From Rhytidiadelphus loreus (lineage: Eukaryota; Streptophyta; Bryopsida; Hypnales; Hylocomiaceae), in the NCBI GenBank assembly GCA_947034895.1, contig OX344762.1, forward strand, positions 75,510,981 to 75,574,980: a stretch of 64,000 bases of DNA. The letters run 5' to 3'. The notes under the pieces are model-generated. The model saw nothing but the letters and a program-made list of their open reading frames with translations. It was not told where the DNA came from and did not search any database. Position numbers and translations under genes: made by a program. This document shows positions 10,202 through 23,560 of the stretch, one piece after another. Every line of letters starts with the position of its first letter. Position 1 is the first letter of the stretch.

Positions 10202-12256
10202 TTATTGGGGTTGGCCACCATGGTGGAGAACGAGAGTGGATCGGTACAGCATGGCCAAGTAAAAAAGGACCATAATAATCACCAACAAGTCGTCCAATAA
10301 TCCCACCAATCCCACCACGCCTGTCCAGCCATCATCAAATCCAATAAGTTGCATGGAGATAATATATTCAAAGCTAAACTTGGAAGTTTTCTCTACAAAG
10401 CCAAGGAATCTGACAGTCAAAAGCTTAGCGTGTACCGTGTTGATAAGGTACAACACTCACTATTTTCCTGCTAACGTGAGGATACTAAATTCGTTAGGGA
10501 CCTCAATCCGTCTCGTATACTGACCCTTAACTCATCTAGTCATGCACTTGGTTGGACTAATTAGCAAGACATGTTGGCAAGACTTGGCTAAATGTCTGTG
10601 ACCATAGATCTTTGAATGGAAATGGGGTTGTCTTATGTTACTTATAGCATTCCACAACCGACGACTTTGAAAATCAGAGTGATGAAAGAAACTATCTCAA
10701 CAGATTTGGCTCTTGTACCAAAGTGATCTCTCCACATCTACATATATCTCCCAAAAATCACACGTACATATTTTGAAAGGCTTAAAGTGACAAATAGTAT
10801 CTTCTACTTGATAACCTTCATGCTACAGTCCTTTTGTTGGTGGTAGCTGTGAAAAAAGAGGACATACCTTCGGGAATGACATCAAGCGGAGAGAATACAT
10901 ATACTGCCAGCAAAACCAACTGCGCACAAGACAAGTGTTAGGGTCTAGGAAAAAATAATCTGCTGGAACGAAGAAACGAAAACCGGAAAGGAACAAAACA
11001 GTGATCAAAGAGTGAAGTTACGATCGAAATGAGACGTAATTTGTAAGCTCCAGAAGATTTACTGTGACATACAAAGAAGAGAATTCGTGTCCGGTGAACA
11101 AGAGGAATGGCTCGTTGCGGGTCCATCAATTCCCCAACCATTCGTCGAAGCAGTAGAGGCATATCCCGAACTCTCTGCAAAAACATACTCATGTCAGAAA
11201 AAACTACATATTTCAAACCAAATTATCACCCAGTCAGCATTGAGAGGAAAACCATTTCAATGAACAGTACTCACACAAACGTGATAGAATTATAAACATT
11301 ATAAAAAAATAATAAATCCTCTACTTAACAAACTTGACTCTAGGGATTGACTGTCATTCAGCATTCTGCATTTGCAGAGTCGAAAATGCACCACTCTAAG
11401 TGACCAAAACAGGCCAAATTAAACATTGACGCTGAAGTTAAGATTGAGTACCTGCATAAAGCTGACGGGACCACCCCCAAAAATACGATTATACTTAGCA
11501 AGGTCTCGCATGATCCGCTCCACCTCAGGATCATTTTGCTGATCCTCTGAAATCTCAGTTGGGATAAGAAGGGTGATAGCACGCCTACATATGGGACACC
11601 TGCAAGGTTGCAGCACTGAGCTATGTTGCCAAACCCTCAATATACATTCTCCTGCCATGTTGGTATTAATAGCCATATCAGAACGAGAAGTTAAAAAAGT
11701 TTCGAAAGGATGACCCAAGGTAACACAAATTCAGAAATCCAAGAACGCATTGGTTGCTAATCATACTAATACCTTGCGTACATCTGGAAGAGCAAAATGA
11801 AAGAGTAGCAGAAGACAAAGATCAGGATTTTCAGTATAACTAGACTATTCCGAGAACTGCGCCATAAAGAGAATCATTTATATAATTCATAGAGAGGCCT
11901 CCCAATGGTCACAGTCCCTATGGTCACAATGATCATACAGAGACCTCCCTATGCATCATTGGGAAGTCTCTGTATGATCGCTATAACCATAGCGACACTT
12001 CCTCGTAAATAATAGTGATTATTCTCTTTACGATGTTGTCTAAAATTCCCTGAAACGGTTCAATTCTACTGAAAACAGAAGACAACTTAATGGCAAAAAT
12101 AATTCTCAGTCTGACTTAGGGAGTAGAACTTGGAACTTAAGAAATTGAAATAGCGAGGAACTCACCACAAAACCAATGGGCACAATTGGCCTGACAAGGC
12201 AATGTAAAGGAATCATGGCACACCGAACAACAGTCGTTGTCAGGGGGCGCTTCCAT
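10202..12256 (-). CDS. RNF170-type E3 ubiquitin ligase (RING + DUF1232), 187 aa
   Basis: Five exons on the minus strand: 12256-12166, 11651-11452, 11174-11073, 10919-10868 and 10320-10202. All introns are GT-AG, the phases agree, and the total of 564 nt gives 187 aa plus stop. An N-terminal C3HC4 RING finger is complete: C10, C13, C25, H27, C30, C33, C49, C52 (CSVCHDSF, NCAHWFCGECI, CPICRR). After a linker comes the DUF1232 membrane region with two hydrophobic segments, about residues 128-143 (containing SPLDVIPEG at its end) and 150-175 (VVGLVGLLDDLLVII). Animal RNF170 is an ER-membrane ligase that ubiquitinates inositol-trisphosphate receptors; plants lack those receptors, so the plant substrate is unknown. 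The start MEAPPDND at 12256 matches plant homologues as I recall them; an in-frame open stretch runs 50 codons further upstream. Intron 1 contains a foldback sequence. An E2 gene lies next on the same strand. Confidence 0.9.
11916..11994. repeat. Hairpin (34-bp arms) inside intron 1 of the RNF170-like gene
   Basis: Arms 11916-11949 and 11961-11994 pair over 34 bp with about six mismatches; the core GATCATACAGAGAC is perfectly matched. The loop is 11 bases. Weaker pairing continues outward to roughly 11870 and 12035, so the whole may be an old foldback MITE. Its size and imperfect stem are also compatible with a small-RNA precursor, which is speculation. Confidence 0.65.
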
Positions 12257-12431
12257 GTGACGCGCAGCGAAGCTGCTGCTGCTCGTGGTGCGCTCCAGTG
12301 GTGGAGCGAGATCACCACGGCCTCCCAAAGGCTCCCTCGTCTCCACACTGCCCCCCCAAAGGCTACCAATCCACAGCCGTACGACGTACACCCCCTGCTT
12401 CAAAAAACTCAGCGACTGCCTGCATTCATTG

Positions 12432-12853
12432 GATCACCATTGCCACTTTCAGCTTCTGAGCATCAAGGAACCTTCTGTGCTTCCACTACAAGCTCATTCG
12501 TTCTGAATGTGTTGCAGATGGCGGGCAAGTATGAAGGTTGATCAAAGAGTTCGGCCTTCCTTAAAAAAGTGCAGTACTTGTTGAGAAACAGAAGAATTTC
12601 AAGTAGGCTAAGAACGAATTTGAACCATCATTCTAGGACAGATCACCATTGCCACTTTCAGCTTCTGAGCATCAAGTAACCTTTTGTCCTACCACTACGA
12701 GCTAGTTCGATCTGACTGTATTGCAGATGGCGGTTAAGTATGGAGGCCGATCAAGGGGTTTGACCTTCATTATGTAAAGAAGTGCAGTACTCGCTGAGAA
12801 AGATTAGAAGTTTTCATGTAGGCTAAGGACTGATTTGAACCATCTTTCTAGGA
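12432..12853. repeat. Tandem duplication, ~210-bp unit, upstream of the RNF170-like gene
   Basis: Copy 1 begins at 12432 and copy 2 at 12641, both with GATCACCATTGCCACTTTC and ending near TTCTAGGA. Further shared blocks are CAGCTTCTGAGCATCAAG, TTGCAGATGGCGG and AAGTGCAGTACT. The copies are about 85% alike by eye. They lie about 180 bp upstream of the start codon, in the presumed promoter or 5' leader. On the minus strand each copy contains the small ORF ATGCTCAGAAGCTGA, a possible uORF if transcribed. Confidence 0.85.
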
Positions 12854-14620
12854 TTTGCGACACGTCTCCAGCCACTAAAACTCAAGAGCCACTTGAGCGC
12901 AAGTCAGAACTGCCAATTGGATGAGAAATTCTTTGAAGACTTCAGTGCCGAAGTGGCCACAAGTGGCGGCTGCTTCCACTATTGGAGATGGAATAAATCA
13001 TTTGAGAGGCTTCAGAAATAGGTAACAGAGTTGAGAAAGAAGACATCATACCCTACAATTTTGAACGAGAGAAAATATGTTTTCAATGTTACAATAATCG
13101 GCTGTTAGCTTCCGAAGTGGACCTTTTCAGCTTGGGCACTTAGGGGTTCAGTTGACCATTCTAAAATCCGAATCGCTTTCAATGACCTTCAAAAGTGGCG
13201 GTAGCGACATGTCACTACGATTACGAAAGTCACGATCACTCATAATCTTACGAAAATCAGTCATGAATCCAAGGTTCTCAGCGTCGTTACTGATTCCAGT
13301 CAACGACCAAACATTTGAAATTCACAAGAAGGAATTTCGGTGACAAGAACTCCAAGTTCAGTTTGCGTCTCTCGTGATCAGACAATCAAACGCCGGAAAC
13401 TGATGTAATTCCTAAAAATGCAAGAAAATGGCTCTGGTACTGAGTCAAGTCCAATCACATGCCAATCCAGCAACGAGGAGAGACGATCTCAGTCTAGTAG
13501 TCATTCTAATCCACCAAGGCGACGAAGTTCGCAAGTAAACTTTCGAACAACAAGCACGCAAACATTCGTCAAGCAAATAATCTCTACCGACAAACCCTAG
13601 AAAGAGCAGGTCCACAAATTGATCTCCCAAACATTCAGCGAGAGTTCAAAAATGTAAAATTAGGGTTACCCGCGATCAAATTCCCCAACAACAATTCTTC
13701 CTCTCGAATTCAAACGTTTCGAGATCACACGCACAACACACAGCAACGTAGCATCAGATCGCCTCATCTCCCACTCTTTGTAACTACAAGAACCTACTTC
13801 CTCCCCTCACCACTGCCACAACCCCTTCCAACCCTAAAAACACACAGCCAAACATGACATCCACCAAAACCACCGAAACCACCCCATGAGCGACTCACTC
13901 ACTCACTCACCCCAGCGAAGAACGGCACAGGAACACAACTGGGGCAACGACCAGTGCTGTGTAAAGCAACTCATCGCCCACCCCGTCTATAATGGGCATC
14001 GTCTGTGGGTGGTCCGATCCGCCTCAAACCACCTCCAACGACCACAACACTTTCACCCCTCTCCAGCCAGCACTTGTACGCCCCAAATCTGCAAACACCA
14101 ATCCGTCTCTCGCCAGGCAGATTCGCGAACTCGGCAAGAACAGAAAATTCTCCCCAGCAGCAGCAGCAAATTCGGGACTCAGTCCACAACATGGGTACGC
14201 CGAAAACAAGGAAAGAATTCACCGTCTGTCGTCCTCGAATGCTTGATCGAGTGTGTTGGGTTGCAAGTGATTGATGGGAAGGAGAATCTGACTGAGTTTA
14301 CGGGAATGGGAAGTTGGCAAGCGCGATGAAGCTTCGGCTCGCAATATTCGTGGGCGGTGCCAATTGCTTGCTGGGGGTGATGCGGTGGCTGCTGGATTCG
14401 AAATGCGCAGGGACGGATGGCTTCCTTGGTTGCCACGTCGGGGATGCCCGTCTGGCTGCTCGGATTCGTCCTATGACGGTCCTAATTCTGTTATCATGTA
14501 TTGGAGGTAAACATTTTTCGTTTGGAATGTACGCTTTTGGTACATGAGGACGGAAGTAGAGATTTGGCGGTTGTAGGTTGGTCACTTGGTCCACCATAGA
14601 AGGTGGGGTGGGGGGCAAAA
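12854..14620. other. Presumed promoter/5' region of the RNF170-like gene, with a GC-richer island at ~13650-14600
   Basis: The 13650-14600 part is distinctly less AT-rich than its surroundings and is open in several frames on both strands at once, which is what composition alone produces. No frame resembles a protein I know. It may hold the distal promoter, non-coding leader exons, or the remains of another gene. Confidence 0.35.
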
Positions 14621-17227
14621 TTAGTCACCTACAAAATTAGAGTTATCAAAAAGTTTGTTGTAAGGTGAAAACACCCAAAATAGTCAAAATAAGAAAATTC
14701 ATAATAATTAGAGGCACCTCAATTGGAAAACACCAAGAAAACAAAAATTCCACTTAACCATATTAAATAACCAGTCTTATCAATTATGGAATATTTGTTT
14801 CAACTAATCAAACCCTTGTCCACTTGTACTACCCATGGAGAATATATATCATATAGAATACATATTGTATAAAATACACATTGAAGTGTTTGAGTTTGAA
14901 AAATTATCCAAGTCAAAGTTTTTGTCCAAATTTAAAAAAAATCTCAATTGAGGAAAGACAAACTCAAAAACTACATGAATAAATTATTTTTCAAAAAAAA
15001 TATAGTTCTTTATCTTTAGCATTTGGAGATTAAATACTAAATTCCTTTGCATTCTCAACCCAAAAAATTATAGAAAACAATCATTTTTGTGTCAAATTTT
15101 TCAATGACAATTGTAACCATAAGATCTTAATCTCAACTTCATGCAAAGCACATACAAAGATTTTCAAACTCAAATTCCTTACCATTTGTAAGATCTACAA
15201 GATCAAAGTCAAGAGTATTTTTTTTCCACTACTTACCCGTAGGGTATCCAACTTCAAAATTGAATGAAAATTAGAAGATGTTGAATTTTGTAAGCATCTT
15301 TTAGTATGATTTAAAGCAAGGATTGGAAACTAATACACTAAAAATGGCAAAAACTTGAATACTCTTTGTGAAAAACATATAGATCTTGCACGACTATGAT
15401 CCCTTAGAAAAGAATAAAACATCTAAAAACATCAATAATTTCATCAAAAATTCAAAAACTGCTTTTTTTACAAAGTCCTACACTATAATAACAAGTGAAG
15501 AAAAAAATGTTCTAAAACACAATTTTTATAGCCTACAAGAGTATTTTTTATGTCAATGCCTTCAAAGAGCACTACCCACAAACATCAAAGACACTACCAT
15601 GAGACAATTCCTTAGAAATTCTTCAATATTGCAGAAATTAAATATTCGAGGCCAAATCACTCAAAAAGTTATAGAAAATGCATCCATACTCACATATGCA
15701 CACAAGTTATATTTTCACATTCATGTAAAAAATGTGTGCTCAAAAATATAAATTGCGCACACAAACAAATCAAAAATCAAACCACAACAATTGACCACAA
15801 CATTCACATTGTTAACCTCTAAACAACATTGAGCTTTAATAAAGGATGAAAAACGACCTAGAATGGTTTGCTTGGCCAATCAAGAATTAAACAAATTAAT
15901 ATCAAATTTTAAAAAAATAAAAACAGATTATTCAAACTAAACTATTATTATATTCAAAAAATGTGCCCAAAGGCATCAACTACTCAGGCACATCCGTCCA
16001 AAGGTGATGCAGAAAATTCATTTCTGCAAGGAAATTGGAAAATCTGCTAGACGACACCAAAAATAAGGAAAACCAACGAGCTACATTTGACTCAGCTCAA
16101 CAAAGGCACCCAAACTGAAATGGTTGATCATGTCATACAAGAAGCAATCAAAGGCAAAAAGAAAAATTGAGACCACAAAATTGAGACCAAATGCAATGTA
16201 GATCTTGTTAGAGAACCCAAGTAGAGAATATGCATCATATCACCGTGTTAGGGTTTTGCAAAATAGGTCTTGTGGCAACATTTTGATTTCTTGTGTAGCT
16301 AATTTTTGAACATTCATCCAATGTTTAGATCAAACTCATGGTTTATGATAGTATTCGTTAGTGCTAACAAATAACAGAATACCGTACATTTTCGAAGGCT
16401 TCACCAATTAAGAATTAATAACAATAACTCCATATTAGATCAAGAATTCCATGCAATCTGAAGATTGCGCACAAGCGGCACAAGTTCCTATTGCATCAGG
16501 ATTCTGTATTGCTAAGTTACTAACCACTCACTTCAGGTTGGCACGAAGCAGCAAAAGAGATGAACAAAAAATCCTAAACCCTGAACCAATTGAACGGCGT
16601 TGGTGAGACTAAAGCACTAAGGCTGAGTTCATACCATAATTTAAATCCAAGCACCTCCCAAGTCTGTAGACACAAAACACCCCTTATACTACACAGTACA
16701 TTCATACTAACACTCAACAACCCTTGAAACCACAAAAGTCACGTTCTCAATTTACCACAGAGTGCCATTTCATTTATATGCACATCCATCACCACGCTTG
16801 GGTGATTCTTTTCCCACATGGAACAGGTCATGGTACAGGAGTCGTGTGAGGACAGTCGACCGACAGAAATAAAAGCGCTATCGCTCTTTACATCCCCAAA
16901 TTGTATTTACAGTTGGGCATTGCTTGCAGCCAATTATGAGGTCCAACCACCAGCACAGCGGGGAGGAGGACCATGACGACCCTCATTTATTGCAATAGGA
17001 ACTAAGTCTTACCTGTCCGGAAGCCCCAAGGAGCCCTTCTGAGACAAATCATAGGGTCAAACCATCTTATCCCCAAGATTTCCCTCTGCCCGGGATTCAA
17101 GCCACCCAAAATGGATGTCAAACAAGTAGCAGAAGAGCAGTATTGCCCTCGCCTGGCTTGATCCCATCTGGTGTGGATAAGACAAAGGAGAGGACTTCCC
17201 AATATAGTCACAAAGACACAAAAAAAC
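14621..17227. other. AT-rich repeat-like DNA, then 3' flank of the E2 gene
   Basis: 14621-16000 is extremely AT-rich. Its stretch around 15150-15200 resembles 20960-21010 (both contain TTTCAAACTCAAAT followed by ACCATTT), so it is probably old transposon-derived DNA. 16000-17227 is closer to average composition and should include the 3' UTR of the E2 gene. No protein-coding gene supported. Confidence 0.4.
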
Positions 17228-19622
17228 TCAAGGGTCTGCAGGGCCGGCCATCTCCTCGTCACTTGACATATACTCTTCATCCTCACTCACCTCACCATCA
17301 CTGGTGTCTTCCTCTGGTCGCCTTCCGATGTCCTCTAGTTTTGCATATCTTTCACAATATTCTGCAATATACACAACAAACAGCTGTGGTCAGTGTCTTT
17401 GAGACACACACACGCTCTCACACACTCTGTAATTGCACATTTAGCACATACCTTGAAAATCATTCACGTTGTGTACACATCTGATTGGAGAAAGTCCTCG
17501 TGCCAAGTTTGACTTGTACCCCCGACGCAGTGCGATTAGAGGGTTCAGAGTACAAAAGCTAGCAAGTGCCAAATTAACCAAAAATTAATTATAAATTTAA
17601 ACCCTATACAGTGTTGCCACAGCACGTAACATAAGAAACCACTATATTCAAACTATGTAATTTAAGAAGAGGGTACTGGCTAAGTACCTTTCACTTTCTG
17701 CTCGTAATGCTCACGGTCACGCATCATCAAAGCAGCAGCTTCACCGTTCAAGGGATCCGTCGGATTAGGATAGAGGAGGAGCTGAGGCAAGAAAACTTCA
17801 AATACATTGATGAGATCTGCATGAAACACAACGCGCATTGCACATTGTAAGCATCTCTGCAGGTTAGAAATAATTGAACGCTTCAGGGCCAGTTAAAAAA
17901 GAAGTAAACCCTAAATAATTCATCACGGTTTAGGTCACGCAATCAACCAGACCTGTAATCCAGATTAAGCCACAAAATCATCTACGCATGAAGAAGGTCA
18001 CTCACCAAACATGGGACTCCAAGTCTGATTGATGACATCCAAGCACACAGATCCTGACCTGCAACCACCGCAGGTGCCCAACGTCTAAGCATCTGAATCT
18101 CACGTCCACCACGATTACAGCCATGCTCTTCATAGAACAAGAAGATGCACAATATAATGCTCAAACTTCAGCCAAATGGAACCTGAACCTGCATACAGGT
18201 TGTGGATAAAGAAACAAAAAGGCCAAAAGACAGAAAACAAAATTTCTGAGGCCATCAAAAGTACCCTCGCTTGACTTTGATTCTCAAAACAAGCCTAATA
18301 CAACTGACGAAACCCATCACATAGAGCGTGAACTGGACGTCCTGTCATCAGCACTACCGGTAGTCTACATTGAACTTAATGCAGCTCGAGAATCTCGAAA
18401 AGCACAAAACCATAAATTCAGCAATAAAAGCCTAAATATTTAGGACTTCCAGAGACCGTGATCATCAAATGCATAGAATAAGGACCATCAACAAGAGGAA
18501 GCAGTGCGCAATCCCATGCGCTACGAGTGTCTTTACTTCCCCGGGCGTAGAAAAGGAGAAATGAGGGAGAGACGTCACAAAAAAGTCCAGCATTACAAAA
18601 TTGGCAACCCATAACCGTAAAAGAAACAAAAACAACACATGGGATTGAGAATTGATGTCTTACATCTCATCCACATTAGGATGGAAGATCCTGTTCACAA
18701 ATCCAATGGACGGAGACTTGTAGGGGTAGGCCTCGGGCAATTCAACACGGATTTTCCAGGTTCCTTCTTGATACGGACCTGCCAACACTCACTCCGTCAA
18801 CAAATTGTACAAATTCAAATAAAACGATGTATGCCTGCATTGAAGGGCAGCACAATTATGAGCTACTGCACTAGAAAGGAAAAACCACTCAGACACCAAA
18901 AACCACGTCTCTCCATTACTCCCTAATCAACCCCTTTAGTAATGGTATTTCACTCTGATGAAACAACCTATAACAAGAGTAGCTCAACAGAGTATTCAAA
19001 AAACCATCGCCTATCATACTCATCACAATATGCACATCCAATTTTGAAAGAGGTTATTAACACCATTAAAAGACAGTTCTAGATCAGAAACCCAGCCCGA
19101 CCACGCAACCTCGAAAGCCATTACACGAAAACAGAAGAGAAATTGAAAGGATAGTGGCGTACTATCACGTGGTCCATGAAACTCGACATAGAATTCGCTC
19201 ATTCCATCATTCACCATCTCCACTTTGTAGTCACTCATCATCCTGTACAGCCACAATCATCAGAAACAAAGACCTTCCTTTCCCAAAAAAAATCTCATCC
19301 AGTTGCGCCTCGCCTCACCAACGACACACGCAATTACCACCACACAGCTTGCCACATGAATCAAAAATCAAGGGAGAATCGCAACAATTCCGACAACCTC
19401 CAAGAAACGACGTAGCACCCCATGCACACAAATGATTCACTCCTCTGCTGCCATCAACCAGAAACGCTCCTCCCCACACCTCAACACGAAGACGCCGAAC
19501 AGCAGTAACACAGACGCGGACATAAAAAAAAAAACGATAGAATCCAAATCCGAACAAAATAACAAAAGCAAGGCTTACAGCTTCATCACGTCCATCTCCC
19601 GCCGCTTGCTTGGGGACGACAT
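17228..19622 (-). CDS. Ubiquitin-conjugating enzyme E2, UBE2H / plant UBC4-5-6 class, 184 aa
   Basis: Six exons on the minus strand: 19622-19579, 19242-19163, 18778-18664, 18058-18006, 17816-17688 and 17361-17228. Every junction is GT-AG and in phase; 555 nt encode 184 aa, the normal family length. The start [15 protein letters not shown] is the canonical N-terminus of this E2 class. The UBC fold is complete: [17 protein letters not shown], the HPN motif at 74-76, the catalytic cysteine C85 in [15 protein letters not shown], and the extended acidic C-terminal tail ([18 protein letters not shown]) typical of UBE2H-like enzymes. It carries activated ubiquitin as a thioester and hands it to E3 ligases in the cytosol or nucleus. 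A RING E3 gene is the next gene to the left on the same strand. The 5' flank is GA-rich in the gene's direction. Confidence 0.96.
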
Positions 19623-20283
19623 GATGCTCTCCAACCACCAACCCTCCGTCACCACTCTCTCTCAATCAAAGGCACAAAAAACACGCAATCCTCTCTCCTC
19701 CCCTCCAGCGAACTGCTCCCCGACCAAAGCCAAGGAAACACGAGCAAGAGAAGAGAAAATGCCAAGACGACAACACACCACAACGCTGCCGTCCCTTGGG
19801 TGGCTATGACTGCTAAAAACAGAGCACCTAACTTCTAAGCAAAGGCAAAAGGGGAAGGCTGGTGCCCTAATCAAGGCGGGCGACGCGCAAAGCGAGGAAG
19901 AGAAAAGGGCAAGGGTTGCGTGCCGGAGTGATGATCAGCGCCTGATGAGAATTTCTACGTTGGCTTGCTCCAGACACTACAACCACCAAACACAACCCCC
20001 GAAACACACTGCGACACACAGAAAAAACAATACAAAATACTACAGCCAAGCCACCCGGGGGGGCTTCGACTTCGCCTTCCTCTTCTGCTCTGCTTCCCTA
20101 ATGAACACCTCCTCCTTCTTCCCATCATCACTCGGACCTCTTCTTCTTTGCCCTCCCTTGCTTTTGCCCATAAAAGTTCTTCCCACCTTTTCCCTCGCCT
20201 TTTACTTTTTGCAATCCTCCCTCTTCCTCTTCTTGTTGGCTCTCTCTCTTACACGTCCTCGTTTGGGGTTGTCAACGTTTGGA
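19623..20283 (-). promoter_or_regulatory. 5' leader of the E2 gene, purine-rich on the coding strand
   Basis: Read on the minus strand, 20260-20080 is a long GA-rich tract (many GAAGAGG and GGAGGAGG runs), a common composition for plant 5' UTRs. No ORF here looks like a protein. Whether a leader intron is present cannot be told from the sequence. Confidence 0.45.
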
Positions 20284-20290
20284 ATTTATA
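20284..20290 (-). promoter_or_regulatory. Candidate TATA box for the E2 gene
   Basis: TATAAAT on the minus strand, just upstream of the GA-rich tract. Placed about 660 bp from the ATG, so it fits only if the 5' leader is long or contains an intron. Position and context are the only evidence. Confidence 0.3.
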
Positions 20291-23200
20291 CTCTGTGATT
20301 TATAAGTTTAGTATCAAATTGGACACAATATATATGGTTTTGCTTTTCCGAAAATGTAAACTAGGAAGTAGAGTTTTGAGAGGTGATTTTACAATCGCTT
20401 CGTTTACGAAAACAACAATCATATTTCTCTAACTGAACTTTTTGGCATTACACCTGCTCGCAGCACCTTACTTCTACTCCAATTCTCATGTTGAATGGAT
20501 GAATGATGCTCCGCACCTAATAAGCTTCCACATGGCTTTTCTTTGTGTTGCATTTACATCTACATTCTATATATATGAAAATGAATATAGTAAGTGTTGT
20601 TGTTAACTTTTTCTTGTTCAATGGAGAAGGTGGATGGTTGGACTTCACCAACAACGGTTGTTCTTGGTTAGCGGCTTTTTCTTGTGAAAAGTCACAACTC
20701 TTGCCCTTATCTTGTAGTTGCTCTTCGCTACTTTCATGGCATTGATCTTCATTTTCATGGGCTACAATTGCTTGTTCTTATCTTTCTTCAATAACATTTT
20801 CTAAAGTCTTATCTTTCTTCAGTAACAATTTCCCAAAGTCTAAAGTGCTATTTCATTTTCTGCCAAAAAATTGAAGAACATGTTCCCATTGAGATTGAGA
20901 TTTTGGACAAAAACAAATGAAGTAATTAAAAATGTAAGTATAAAATCATGTACTTATTTTTGTACAATATAAGCAAATCATTTCAAACTCAAATCTTTCA
21001 CCATTTTCAAAGTTCAAGTATGTAAAGATGAAAGCTTTATTTCATTGTGTGCTTAATATGATTGATGCACATATATGTTTAAAAATCAATATACAAGAAA
21101 TCAAAATTTGTAATGACATTGTGAAAAAGAGACATGCCAAGTACTAGCATAGCATAAAGACAATATTGTAAGCAATAAATTATAACATAACATCAAACTC
21201 CTCAATAAAGCTCAAAAAACTCTTCTCACCAATCCAAATTATAAATTATATGAATATGACATTGCATAGTAGTAAAATGAAAGTTTGATTCAAAACAATG
21301 AATTGAAAAGATATAGCTAGAAGAAATGGCCATAATTCACTCCAAAAGGTAGTAAAGATAAACCGAGAGATAAATATTGTTGTTGTTATCTACACGAGTT
21401 TGAGTATTATATGGTTGATGGCAATATTTTTAAGGTACGCATGCCAAATACAATCTCAAGCCTTTGAGTGCAAATTGAATCCCCAATTGTGTGTTCTTTG
21501 TGTACAATACACCTTTATATCAAGTATTCTTTTTTGAAATTTGGACCCCATCAATATTCTATTAGTGGTTAACCTCTCAAGTTTTCAAAAGCCATATTGT
21601 GGTAATTTAAACACTAGGACATGGTGTGAATGAACTTTCACTTTGCATTTTGCAATGATTTTTTGTAAATAAAATTTTTCAATACAATCGAAAAATACAA
21701 GTTGAAAACAATTCCATAATGCGATGTTTTTTCCATAAATCACTTCATATTTTAGTTCAAATTCACTCCTAGAGGTTAGAGGGTGTTTTGGAAGAGGAAA
21801 AATTCTAAAACAACCCATTTTTTATGCATTTTTCAAAATAAAAAATTAAACATTTTTTTGAATTCCAACCTTAAAAAATTATATTAAAAAATTAAGTCAA
21901 AATATGGAAGAAATTTCAGCCCATTTGACAACGTAGATTGAAAGATTATAGTGTTTGAAGTGAGAAAAATAATTTTTTTTTTATTCTTGCGAAATATAGT
22001 CACCAAACTTTGAGCCATCTTGTTGTAAAGTTTTTGCTCCGTACAAAAATGAAGATTTTGAACATTTATAAGTATATTATATTAGGTTCACTCATGAAAG
22101 AAAATATGGAGTTTGCTTAAATTGTAAATTACCCTACAATGCTCGGAGGTCAAGTGAATTGGTAATATACTTATCATTTTTTTGATGAATTCTTGTACAA
22201 TAAGGAAATTTTTTAATTGAAATCCAAACTATAAAAAGTTAAAAATAAACATTTGGAATATGTGGGAAAAATTTCAAGAACTTTGACTTCATAGATTGCA
22301 AGATTGAATTTAGAAGAAAATGATTTTTAAAACCACCTTGGCATAGCTAATATAGTTTGACTCCTCTTAGAATGTGATTTGACAACTAAAATTTGTTTTT
22401 TGTGTAAACAATTTTATGCCATATATTTTATTAGTTATACATACGCCAAATTTCAGAAGAAGATGAGTGTTTTTGCAAAAGATGCTCAAAAGATGCCAAA
22501 ATTGCCCGAGCTACCCAAAAAGCTTAGGCAAGTGCACCCGTTCGTTCCAACTATAACTAATATAACTTTTGATTCAGACACACAATTAGAAAAAAAATTA
22601 TATTCCCCCTTAGAGGTACATATTCACATCTTGTGTGAAAATTTCATGAACAACCGTCCAAAATTGACTTCATAAGAATCTACTTGGATTTTCAATTGTC
22701 CCTTTAACATACAATTGGCCTTTCGGGATTAACATTTTCTTGTAATTTCCTTACAACATGTGTAGCTTTGACATGATGTGTTTTGTTCAAGTATTTATCA
22801 TCTTTAGTTTAAAAGGTCTATTACAATATGCATTAGGCACCCCCCTAAAAATGATTCTTTTGTTTTTGTTAATTTTATTAATACTTAGAAAAGAAATGTT
22901 GTACACCATACACTCTTGATCATTCATTTCTAATCAATCGCAGAACACAATAATTGTGTAGTAATAAAGAAGTGATGTACCTTCAAGCTAGATGTATTAA
23001 ATCTACTATAATATCTATTTGAATAGCTTTGTAACCACTCGGCATCCATCTCTTCCATTTGCATTGCCGTATACACTAATAGTTGTAGTAATGCTTCAGT
23101 TGGTATTGTCATGGTCACATTCATTTGGACACCATGCACATGAATTGATGTTACTTGTCTTTGTTTGCTTCTCGCTCTAATAGGCACATACTTCCATAAT

Positions 23201-23296
23201 AACATGACCACCTCTTTTTCAAATCACTTGCTTCTTTCTCTCAATGATTCCTACAGTTTTTGGTTACTATTACTATTCTTATATCCAAATTTACTA
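20291..23296. other. AT-rich intergenic DNA, probable decayed transposons
   Basis: No ORF with recognisable content. The text is low-complexity and partly similar to 14.6-16 kb and to other AT-rich stretches of the window. Confidence 0.4.
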
Positions 23297-23560
23297 AACC
23301 CCTAAGCGCCCCAAGGGACCAAAAGTGTCCTCACATAGTCTAGAAGTTAGATTCAAAGTGCTATAACTTTTGCATCCAATGTCCAAATTTAATAAAACTT
23401 TTTAGAAAATTTGTACTCTCTTGTAGTGTAGTTTGTGTGGTAAAATTTTAAGATCAATCCAAGATGTAATGACTTTTTGAAGTCATTCGAAGTTCACGGG
23501 GTCAATATTGAGTTAACCAAATTGCATTGTGATGGCTTCCTTTTAGAACCTTAAAATCTC
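23297..23560 (+). repeat. Dispersed repeat R1, copy 1
   Basis: Begins ACCCCTAAGCGCCCCAAGGG and is similar over about 250 bp to 33532-33785 in the same orientation (shared: GTAACTTTTGCAT-like, AATTTAATAAAACTT, GTTTGTGTGGTAAAATTT, AAGTCATT-GAAGTT). A weaker, partial match lies at about 41040-41110. The CCC start resembles the end of the TTAA-flanked element at 49737. Confidence 0.7.

Noticed and set aside
13886..14618. Cluster of overlapping ORFs on both strands, up to 147 codons
   Set aside because: All frames are open at once in a GC-richer patch, none resembles a protein, and no splice structure connects them.
15386..15751. 121-codon ORF in AT-rich DNA
   Set aside because: Lys/Asn/Ile-heavy composition expected from AT-rich sequence; no motif and no homologous copy.
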